Part shown: piece by piece, positions 41,143 to 47,518 of the stretch
Layout of the letters: the number at the start of each line of letters is the position of its first letter
Numbering within the stretch: position 1 is the stretch's first letter
NCBI RefSeq assembly: GCF_003970915.1
Contig: NZ_RXOF01000021.1
Location: 1-64,000, forward strand
Length of the DNA: 64,000 nt
Direction: 5' to 3'
DNA from: Hymenobacter gummosus
GTDB lineage: Bacteria; Bacteroidota; Bacteroidia; Cytophagales; Hymenobacteraceae
Notes under the pieces: model-generated
What the model was told of the DNA's origin: nothing
Database searches by the model: none
What the model saw: the letters and a program-made list of their open reading frames with translations, nothing else
Made by a program: the position numbers and the translations under genes

Positions 41143-41832
41143 TCAGGCGGTCTTGGCTTTGTAGGCAGTACTAGGGAAGGCCTCGCGCCACAAGGCGACA
41201 GTCATCAGTACGAGGGCAACGATAAACGAAAGATCAATAATTATTGCCATTACGATAGCCGCAAAGCCCCCGGAAGCAATACCCAGGTAGCTCATTACCG
41301 AACCGGCATAATAAATAGCCAGTCCCACACTCACCAGAAACATAAAATTGTGCCAGGGATTATCGGTACGCATTTCCCGTACCCACTGCTCGAAATACAG
41401 CAGAATCATGGCCAACATCAATGACACTTGCACTACCCGCGCCACAGCGTTTTCATGCTGCAGATCGTTAATCCAGAATGCATCGGCCAGCGCCACCAAG
41501 GTGAAGGCCACGCCCACCCAGGGCATGATGCGGCGCACGGGCTTCAGGTCGTAAACTTGGTAGTAGGCCCAGCCCAACAGCAGGGTTTCCACCAACACCG
41601 TCACGTGGAATAGATACATGTTGGTGTGCAGCACCCTGCGGCTCCACTGATCGACAAAGGCCTCCAGTGACCAGAAGCCAAAATAGCCAACGATAATTCG
41701 AGCAGCCGGCGACAAGATGCCCCAACGCCGCAAACCAATAGCCAGCGGTATCAACACCCCAAAACTGCTTATGAGATTAAGCGTGTATTGGGTGGTCAGA
41801 AACCAGTTTGGAAACGGCGTTGGGACATCCAT
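41143..41832 (-). CDS. Polytopic membrane protein, paralogue 2 of 3
   Basis: 229 residues, about seven helices. Same blocks as paralogue 1: YFGFWSLEAFVDQWSRRVLH, HVTVLVETLLLGWAYY, KPVRRIMPWVGVAFTLVALA (nearly identical), LYFEQWVREM, YYAGSVMSYL. No signal peptide. GC is slightly lower than in its neighbours, in particular at its start. Own promoter TTG-N20-TACCTTTG directly before the ATG. Unknown function; the copy number suggests duplication with divergence. Confidence 0.75.
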   Translation of the reverse strand: MDVPTPFPNWFLTTQYTLNLISSFGVLIPLAIGLRRWGILSPAARIIVGYFGFWSLEAFVDQWSRRVLHTNMYLFHVTVLVETLLLGWAYYQVYDLKPVRRIMPWVGVAFTLVALADAFWINDLQHENAVARVVQVSLMLAMILLYFEQWVREMRTDNPWHNFMFLVSVGLAIYYAGSVMSYLGIASGGFAAIVMAIIIDLSFIVALVLMTVALWREAFPSTAYKAKTA

Positions 41833-41836
41833 TGCC

Positions 41837-41867
41837 CAAAGGTACGGTTACTCGGTAGCGTTGCCAA
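41837..41867 (-). promoter_or_regulatory. Complete Bacteroidota promoter of paralogue 2
   Basis: On the minus strand TTG (41865-41867), 20-bp spacer, TACCTTTG (41837-41844), then GGCA and the ATG. The -33 part overlaps the last codons of the small gene at 41848. Confidence 0.6.
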
Positions 41868-42165
41868 GTGGGCTATCGGTGCAGCAGAAATCCGGGCAAT
41901 GCGTACCGCGGTTGCCCACTTTGGCCTGAATATCCTGCCCCTCGCTGTTGGCGGCTACCGTCACCAGGGTCATTTTTCCGTCGGCGTTGTGGGCGAAGTA
42001 AAAGCGCAGGCCCTGGGCATCGTTCTGGGACAGCAGAACGTTGAGCAGGTCTTTGCCGAAGAACACGCACAGGTTCTGGCCGGGCTGAGCTTCGCGGTAG
42101 GCCGCCGTCATGCCGGCGCCTTCACTCATTTCGATCAGGCTTCCTTCAGTACCGTTGAAATTCAT
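41848..42165 (-). CDS. Small CP-x(2)-CC protein, Bacteroidota family of unknown function
   Basis: 105 residues. It resembles a family I know from many Bacteroidota as small hypothetical proteins: MTAAYREAQPGQNLCVFFGK, LNVLLSQNDAQGLRFYFA, GKMTLVTVAANSEGQD and a C-terminal HCPDFCC cysteine motif. The family signature is an A-YR-x(n)-FFGK-x-LN start with a terminal CP-x(2)-C(C) that could bind metal or form a disulfide. No signal peptide. It sits between paralogues 2 and 3 of the membrane protein trio on the same strand. Confidence 0.75.
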   Translation of the reverse strand: MNFNGTEGSLIEMSEGAGMTAAYREAQPGQNLCVFFGKDLLNVLLSQNDAQGLRFYFAHNADGKMTLVTVAANSEGQDIQAKVGNRGTHCPDFCCTDSPLGNATE

Positions 42166-42279
42166 GAAATAGGGGTTGTGTGAACAGGTGAATGGAAAGT
42201 GCAGTACCTACACAGGCGGCCAAATATATGCGCATACCCACGTTATTTTGTATCATTCCATCAAGCCCCCCGCCAAAAA

Positions 42280-43026
42280 TCATGTTCCCTGTTTCTCGCG
42301 CCGCCTCACCGGCACGGTCATCGTGGCCGGATTAGCCTCTACCGTGGTGGGAGCTTCAACCTGGAGCCGCCGCTCAGCCCGAAAACCAGCAATTATTAGC
42401 CCCAAGCACCCCAGAAATAGCGCGTCGATGACGATACCCAACGCCGTTTGGGCATCCCAGCTTACCGACCGCGCAAAAGGTGCCAAGACATATCCGGTAA
42501 TGGAGCCGGCGTAGTAAATGAACAGCCCGGCGCTGATGTAGAACATACCGTCGAGGGGCCGGACTTGGCGGTTGGCCTCGTGAATCCACCGCTCGAAATA
42601 CAGCATGATGCAGGCCAGCAGCAGGATGGTCTGGACTGTGCGTGCGTACACGTTGGCGTGGAAGATATCGGAGAAAATGGTGGCATCGGCCACGGCTATG
42701 GCGGTGAAAAAAGCGCCTGCGGCCAGCCACCAGGGTTGGCGGCGGCGGCCCAGGGCTTCGTAATAGGCCAAGCCCAGCAGCCAGGTTTCCACCAGCACGT
42801 CGACATGGTGCAGGGGGTGGTTTTGGTGCAGCACCCGGCGGCAATACACGTTCACCGGCGCTTCCAATGACCAGTATATGCAGTACCACCACACCGCATG
42901 CATCGGCGTGGGCAGCCGGTTGCGCTGCCGCCAGCCCAGCAGCGCGGGTATGATGATGCCGAAGCTGCCCAGGTAATTGATGAATACATGGGCCTTGGAA
43001 ACCCACGCCGGTATCTGCGGCTCCAT
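42280..43026 (-). CDS. Polytopic membrane protein, paralogue 3 of 3 (diverged)
   Basis: 248 residues, about seven helices. Aligns over its whole length with paralogues 1 and 2: YWSLEAPVNVYCRRVLHQN, HVDVLVETWLLGLAYY, MLYFERWIHEA, YYAGSITGYVL. It has a longer basic C-terminal tail (FRAERRLQVEAPTT and VRRREKQGT). It starts 10 bp after the stop of xseB on the same strand, so it is probably cotranscribed with the exonuclease VII genes. Confidence 0.75.
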   Translation of the reverse strand: MEPQIPAWVSKAHVFINYLGSFGIIIPALLGWRQRNRLPTPMHAVWWYCIYWSLEAPVNVYCRRVLHQNHPLHHVDVLVETWLLGLAYYEALGRRRQPWWLAAGAFFTAIAVADATIFSDIFHANVYARTVQTILLLACIMLYFERWIHEANRQVRPLDGMFYISAGLFIYYAGSITGYVLAPFARSVSWDAQTALGIVIDALFLGCLGLIIAGFRAERRLQVEAPTTVEANPATMTVPVRRREKQGT

Positions 43027-43036
43027 CGTAGCGGGC

Positions 43037-43270
43037 CTACTCTTCGGTGCCTTCGTCTTCCTCGTCCAATGCGTCGAACACGCGGTCGAGGGAGGCTTCG
43101 GCGGAGCGCAGGCGCTGCTTGCAGAAGCGGATTAGCTCGGCGGCCCGCTCGGCGCTGGCGGTGAGGTCGTCCACATCCACTTGCTCGGTTTCGAGGCGGC
43201 GGAGCAGGACTTCCAGCTCGGCAATGGCGTCGCGGTAGGTGCGGTCGGCGGCGGGTTGAGGCTCAGGCAT
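43037..43270 (-). CDS. xseB: Exodeoxyribonuclease VII small subunit
   Basis: 77 residues. The family motif is RTYRDAIAELEVLLRRLETE, then LTASAERAAELIRFCKQRL and an acidic tail (DALDEEDEGTEE). It forms the helical part of the ExoVII complex with XseA, encoded immediately upstream on the same strand. Length and position are typical. Confidence 0.92.
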   Translation of the reverse strand: MPEPQPAADRTYRDAIAELEVLLRRLETEQVDVDDLTASAERAAELIRFCKQRLRSAEASLDRVFDALDEEDEGTEE

Positions 43271-43287
43271 AAAATAAACGGGTTGCT

Positions 43288-43341
43288 AGTTGCTGGTTTT
43301 GTTTCGGCGCACTGGCTGCTGTCAACTAGAAACCAGCAACT
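43288..43341. repeat. Hairpin between xseA and xseB
   Basis: 12-bp arms AGTTGCTGGTTT (43288-43299) and AAACCAGCAACT (43330-43341). Further copies of CTAGAAACCA are on the right. It may lower transcription between the two subunits. Confidence 0.6.
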
Positions 43342-43357
43342 CTAAACTAGAAACCAC

Positions 43358-44854
43358 CTAAAAAGGCAGGCGCGGGGCGGCGGGGTTGATAACCTGGGCG
43401 GGCAGCGGACCGGCGGGCAGCTGCAGCACCAGCGGGGTGCCAGGCGGCGTGCTGGGCGTGAGCGGCTGCAGCGAGTCGGTGCGCAGGTAGCCGCGCTGGC
43501 CCAGCAGCACCGGGTCGAGCACGGCGTGGCGGGTGGTAGCCCCCGACAACATCAGGGCGTGGCGGGCGGTGGTGCGCACGGCGGCAATTTCCAGCTCGTA
43601 GCGCTGGCGCAGCAGGGCCTCGCGCTGGCGCTGGTGCAGGCGACGGAAGCGGCGCAGCAGCTCCCGGCCCAGGCGGCGCAGCTGCTGGCGCTGGTGCTGG
43701 GCGCTGCGGCGGGCGGCGCGCTGCAGCTGGTGGCGCCAGACCGTGAGCTGCTGCGCCTCGCGCTGCAGGGCGGCGCGCGGGGCCTCGGTGGCACGGCGCA
43801 GGCGCTGGTGCAGGGCCGCCTGCTCGGCGCTTACCCGCCCTTGGCTGGCCTGCACCACCTGCCGGCCCAGGCGCTCCAGCCGGGCGCCGTGCTGGGCCAG
43901 CTGCTGCAGGCATAGCTCGTGAATGCGCACCCCGTAGCCGTCGAAAGCCGCTTCGAGCCGGGCCAGGCGCTCCACCAGGAAAATGGCCACGGCCGTGGGC
44001 GTCTTGAGGGCGGTGTGGGCCGTCAGGTCGACCACCGCTTCGTCCCGCTCGTGGCCGATGCCGGTGAGGACGGGCAGCGGAAAAGCCCCCACGGCCGCGG
44101 CCAGGCCGTAGTCGTCGAAGCACAGCAAGTCGGTGCGGGAGCCGCCGCCGCGGATGATGACAACGGCGTCGAAGCTGCGGCGCTGGCGGCGAATCTGGTC
44201 GAGGGCGGCGAGGATGCTGGCCGGCGCCTCCTGACCCTGCATCTGGGCCGGAAACAGGGCCACCTCGAAGGCGTAGGGCGCCTCTTCCAGCTGCTGCACG
44301 AAGTCCTGCCAGCCCGCGGCCGTAGCCGACGACACCACGGCTAGGCGCTGCGGGGCCAGGGCCAGCGGCAGGCGCTTGTTGCGCTCCAGCAGGTCCCGCT
44401 CCTGCAGCCGGGCAATGGTTTCGAGGCGCTGCCGGGCCAGGTCGCCCACGGTGTAGGAGGCGTCGAGGGCTACCACGTCGAGGCTGAGGCCGTACTGCTC
44501 GTGGAAGCGCACCTGCCCGCGCACCAGCACCCGCAGCCCGGCGCGCAGGCTCAGGCCGGTTTGCTGCTCGAAGTGCGGGGCCAGCAGCTCGTAGCGGCTG
44601 CGCCAGATGGTGGCCCGCACCTGGGTGCGCAGCTCGGTGCCGCCCGGGCCGCTGGTGGGGTCCGTCAGCGTGAGGTAGCAGTGGCCGGCCCCGAAGCGCG
44701 GCAGGGTGATTTCCGCAATTTCGGCCGTGACCCAGTAGGCGTCGTCGAAGGCCAGGTGTAGCACGTCGCGCACGCGGCGCAGCAGCTCGGCCAGGGGCAC
44801 GGGCGTGAGGGCGAGCAGCGGAGCGGCGGTACGGCGGGGACTACGGGGAGGCAT
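43358..44854 (-). CDS. xseA: Exodeoxyribonuclease VII large subunit
   Basis: 498 residues from ATG 44854. N-terminal OB fold: VPLAELLRRVRDVLHLAFDD, VTAEIAEITLPRFGAGHCYL. Catalytic domain: SATAAGWQDFVQQL, IIRGGGSRTDLLCFDDYGLA, and GIGHERDEAVVDLTAHTALKTPTA. A long arginine/glutamine-rich coiled-coil region follows (about 290-430), where it contacts XseB. Cleaves single-stranded DNA in both directions. Slightly longer than the E. coli enzyme (about 455). A TATCTTGC promoter-like box lies 7 nt before the ATG. Confidence 0.93.
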   Translation of the reverse strand: MPPRSPRRTAAPLLALTPVPLAELLRRVRDVLHLAFDDAYWVTAEIAEITLPRFGAGHCYLTLTDPTSGPGGTELRTQVRATIWRSRYELLAPHFEQQTGLSLRAGLRVLVRGQVRFHEQYGLSLDVVALDASYTVGDLARQRLETIARLQERDLLERNKRLPLALAPQRLAVVSSATAAGWQDFVQQLEEAPYAFEVALFPAQMQGQEAPASILAALDQIRRQRRSFDAVVIIRGGGSRTDLLCFDDYGLAAAVGAFPLPVLTGIGHERDEAVVDLTAHTALKTPTAVAIFLVERLARLEAAFDGYGVRIHELCLQQLAQHGARLERLGRQVVQASQGRVSAEQAALHQRLRRATEAPRAALQREAQQLTVWRHQLQRAARRSAQHQRQQLRRLGRELLRRFRRLHQRQREALLRQRYELEIAAVRTTARHALMLSGATTRHAVLDPVLLGQRGYLRTDSLQPLTPSTPPGTPLVLQLPAGPLPAQVINPAAPRLPF

Positions 44855-44861
44855 GCGACCT

Positions 44862-44869
44862 GCAAGATA
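44862..44869 (-). promoter_or_regulatory. Promoter -7-like element TATCTTGC of xseA
   Basis: Minus strand TATCTTGC, one change from TAnnTTTG, ending 7 nt before the ATG. Confidence 0.3.
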
Positions 44870-45164
44870 CGCAACCGGCGCGGCCTGATGATGCCGGGCC
44901 GGCTTCTCGCCGAGGATGGGCGGCCACCGCTTTACGCCTTTCGGCGCCAGCCTCAGCGGACCTGCGCGAGAAATAGCACCCGCACTTGCAGACCAATAAT
45001 GAACTAGCAATCAGACGGATATCCTTGAACAAGCTCAAGCGTATCAGCTCGACAGTAGCTGCACCCGCCAGCTCGGCCATTCAACCCACGCCCAAATCGG
45101 GTCGTACATCAGCCACAGTTGCCGCTCGAACCCTCACCTTCTTTCACCCAAAACACCCATTCCC
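44870..45164. other. Spacer without recognisable gene
   Basis: About 300 bp between the divergent xseA and YciE-like genes. I see no ORF with good codon use, no strong hairpin and no repeat shared with the other spacers. The right half is AT-richer (ACCAATAATGAACTAGCAATC) and probably contains the promoter of the right gene. Confidence 0.5.
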
Positions 45165-45668
45165 ATGAGCTTTTTCGAAGGCAAACTCAATTCCCTGGAC
45201 GATCTGTTCGCCGAGCAGCTGAAGGACCTCTACAGCGCCGAAAACCAACTGGTGAAAGCCCTGCCCGACATGGCCAAGGAGGCCCGGGACCCGCGCCTGC
45301 GCCAGGCCTTCGAGCTGCACCTGCAGGAAACCCAGGACCAGGTGTCGCGCCTGGAGCAGATTGGCCGCAGCCTGAGCATCGACCTGGGCGGGCACACCTG
45401 CAAGGCCATGGCCGGGCTGGTGGCCGAAGGCAAGGAAACCATCAGCGAAAACGCCACCGACGAGGTGAAGGACGCCGCCCTGATTGCCGCCGCCCAGCGC
45501 GTGGAGCACTACGAAATTTCGGGCTACGGCACCGCCCGCCACTACGCCGAGCGCCTGGGCCACGCCGAAGCGGCTTCGCTGCTTTCGCAGACGTTGCAGG
45601 AAGAGCAACTCACTGATACCAAGCTCAATGATTTGGCCAAGGGCTATATCAACCAGCGGGCCATGTAA
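45165..45668 (+). CDS. YciE/DUF892 ferritin-like protein
   Basis: 167 residues, whole length of the family. N-terminal block SLDDLFAEQLKDLYSAENQL, the Glu/His positions of the ferritin-like four-helix bundle in QAFELHLQETQDQVSRLEQI, and AAAQRVEHYEISGYGTARHYA with the conserved E-H-Y-E. Members are stress-linked diiron-type proteins. The exact reaction is unknown. It has its own terminator. Confidence 0.9.
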   Translation: MSFFEGKLNSLDDLFAEQLKDLYSAENQLVKALPDMAKEARDPRLRQAFELHLQETQDQVSRLEQIGRSLSIDLGGHTCKAMAGLVAEGKETISENATDEVKDAALIAAAQRVEHYEISGYGTARHYAERLGHAEAASLLSQTLQEEQLTDTKLNDLAKGYINQRAM

Positions 45669-45711
45669 GCGCGTATAACAGCCGGCGGGCAGTCGGCCCG
45701 CTATTTGTTCG

Positions 45712-45740
45712 AAAAAGCCTGCAACGCGCAGGCTTTTTTT
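45712..45740 (+). terminator. Rho-independent terminator of the YciE-like gene
   Basis: Stem AAAAAGCCTGC (45712-45722) / GCAGGCTTTTT with loop AACGC, followed by more T. Some 45 bp after the stop. Confidence 0.88.
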
Positions 45741-45880
45741 GAGTCTGTAACCCTCGAACAGCGCGGCCGGGGTTTGACCAAACTTTCTGCCGGCCGGCAG
45801 TTGTTCTGGGTCGGTCCTGCCGAGTGTGGCGGCGGGGCCGACTTCTTTTTGCATCTACCCCATCCGCTTTCACCGCCGAT

Positions 45881-47065
45881 ATGCCCCCCCAACCCGCTGA
45901 GCCGCAAACCGAATCGACCACTTACACGCCCGAGCCGGAAGAGCCCCGGCGCGGCGGTGCCTGGCGCTGGTGGCTGCTGGCCGCGGTGGTCGTGGCGGCG
46001 CTGGCCTTCGTCAAAATCAAGTTCTTCCCCTCCCCCAACGCCGGCGAAGGCAAGGGTGGCGGCAAAGGCGGCGCGGCCGGTCCGGGCGCCAAGGGCGGCG
46101 CCGGCGGCCGGGGCGGCAAAGGTGGCGGCGGCCCGCTGCCGGTGCAGGCCTTCGTGGTGACGCCCGCCAAGCTCACCGACGCCGTGGCCGCTACCGGCTC
46201 GGTGCTGGCCGACGAGCAGCTCGTGGTGCGCAGCGAAATCAACGGGCGCATAACCAGCCTGAACTTCAAGGAAGGCCAGCCGGTGAGCAAGGGCCAGCTG
46301 CTGCTGAGCATCAACGCCGACGAAATCCAGGCCCAGCTCCAGAAGCTGCGCTACAACATCAAGCTCTTCAGCGACCAGGAAAAGCGCCAGCGCACCCTGC
46401 TCGAAAAGGAATACATCAGCGCCCAGGAGTACGAGCAGTCGAACAACGCCCTGCTCACGGCCCAGGCCGACATGCGCCTCTTGCAGGCCCAGCTGGCCAA
46501 GGCCTACGTGCGGGCCCCGTTCAGCGGCATTGCCGGCCTGCGCACCCTGTCGGTGGGTGCCTACGTGTCGCCGAACACGCCCATTACCACCATTTCGCGC
46601 ATCGAGCCGGTGAAGGTGGACTTCGCCGTGCCCGGCCGCTATGCCAATGCGGTGAAAGTGGGCGACCAGGTGCAGGTACTCGACGAGGCTTCGAACAAGA
46701 AGTACCAGGCCAAGGTCTACGCCATCAACCCGCAGATTGACCCGGCCTCGCGCACCCTATCGGTGCGGGCCGTGTACCCGAACAGCAAGCGGGAGCTGCA
46801 GCCCGGCGCCTTTGTGCGGGTGAACCTGCAGATCGGGCAGGTAGACGAGGCCATCCAGATTCCGACGGAGTCGGTGTCGCCGGAAGCCTCGGGCTACATC
46901 GTATATAAGGTGGTCGGCGGCAAGGCCGAACGGCAGCCGGTGAAAATCGGTATCCGCTCCGAAAAGCTCATCCAGATTACCGACGGCCTCGCCGCCGGCG
47001 ACACGATTCTGCGCACGGGCATCCTGCAGGTGAAGCCGGGGGACCGGGTTCGAATTAATAATTAA
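45881..47065 (+). CDS. RND efflux periplasmic adaptor (membrane fusion protein)
   Basis: 394 residues from ATG 45881. One N-terminal anchor helix (AWRWWLLAAVVVAALAFVKI), a Gly/Lys-rich linker (GEGKGGGKGGAAGPGAKGG), then the HlyD-like core: lipoyl half ATGSVLADEQLVVRSEINGR, alpha-hairpin SDQEKRQRTLLEKEYISAQE, lipoyl half AYVRAPFSGIAGLRTLSVGA, beta-barrel VKVGDQVQVLDEASNKK and C-terminal domain. First gene of a tripartite efflux locus with the pump and TolC-type gene. Its last codons (INN) and stop TAA lie inside the left terminal repeat of the inserted unit, so its C-terminus was likely altered by insertion. Confidence 0.92.
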   Translation: MPPQPAEPQTESTTYTPEPEEPRRGGAWRWWLLAAVVVAALAFVKIKFFPSPNAGEGKGGGKGGAAGPGAKGGAGGRGGKGGGGPLPVQAFVVTPAKLTDAVAATGSVLADEQLVVRSEINGRITSLNFKEGQPVSKGQLLLSINADEIQAQLQKLRYNIKLFSDQEKRQRTLLEKEYISAQEYEQSNNALLTAQADMRLLQAQLAKAYVRAPFSGIAGLRTLSVGAYVSPNTPITTISRIEPVKVDFAVPGRYANAVKVGDQVQVLDEASNKKYQAKVYAINPQIDPASRTLSVRAVYPNSKRELQPGAFVRVNLQIGQVDEAIQIPTESVSPEASGYIVYKVVGGKAERQPVKIGIRSEKLIQITDGLAAGDTILRTGILQVKPGDRVRINN

Positions 47066-47514
47066 GAATTAGTAATTAATAATTGATACTGGTGATGCTA
47101 CTGACCATAATTCATGAAGCAGGAGAATATTATTCTTGAAAAGAGCTATTTGTTTTCGGTACGCATCATTCGCTTGTATCAGCATTTGATGCGGGAACGG
47201 TGTCCGCTACGATTAGCGGACCAAATTGTGGGCAGTGGAACGGCCATTGGGTCGAACGTTGAAGAAGCCGTGGGCGGTCAGTCCCGGCGTGATTTTGTCT
47301 CGAAATGCAGCATAGCATACAAGGAAGCACGCGAAACCCATTACTGGCTGCGCCTGCTCCGCGATACGAATTACCTAACCCTGCGGCAGGCCGATTCCTT
47401 GCTACAGGACTGCGAAGAGCTGTTAAAAATTCTAACAGCCATCATTCGCTCCGCCAAAGAGGATATGTAGCTCGTGAGCTTCAATTATTAATTATTCATT
47501 CTTAATTATTAATT
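47053..47514. mobile_element. Unit with 34-bp terminal inverted repeats carrying a four-helix-bundle gene
   Basis: The left end (47053-47086, AATTAATAATTAAGAATTAG... to AATTGA) and the complement of the right end (47481-47514) match at 32 of 34 positions. The only gene inside is the four-helix-bundle gene 47114-47470. The unit is visibly more AT-rich than the GC-rich operon around it. It lies exactly between the adaptor stop and the pump start (4 nt before the ATG at 47519). No transposase is encoded. I infer a non-autonomous mobile unit; a target-site duplication cannot be defined because both borders are AATT-rich. Confidence 0.65.
47114..47470 (+). CDS. Four-helix-bundle protein of the 23S rRNA intervening-sequence (IVP) family
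   Basis: 118 residues. Family pattern: LEKSYLFSVRIIRLYQHL, then LADQIVGSGTAIGSNVEEA (the strongly conserved S-G-T-x-I-x-x-N-x-x-E-A), SRRDFVSKCSIAYKEARET and HYWLRLLRD. Homologues occur inside rRNA genes, in diversity-generating retroelements (Avd) and as free genes in Bacteroidota; a basic, pentameric bundle that binds nucleic acid is known for Avd. Biochemical role here unknown. Codon use is AT-richer than both neighbours, which indicates later arrival. It splits the efflux operon but both neighbouring genes remain intact. Confidence 0.9.
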   Translation: MKQENIILEKSYLFSVRIIRLYQHLMRERCPLRLADQIVGSGTAIGSNVEEAVGGQSRRDFVSKCSIAYKEARETHYWLRLLRDTNYLTLRQADSLLQDCEELLKILTAIIRSAKEDM

Positions 47515-47518
47515 ACAA

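Noticed and set aside
47114-47470. Diversity-generating retroelement (Avd gene)
   Set aside because: No reverse transcriptase, template repeat or variable repeat is present nearby; only the four-helix-bundle gene matches.
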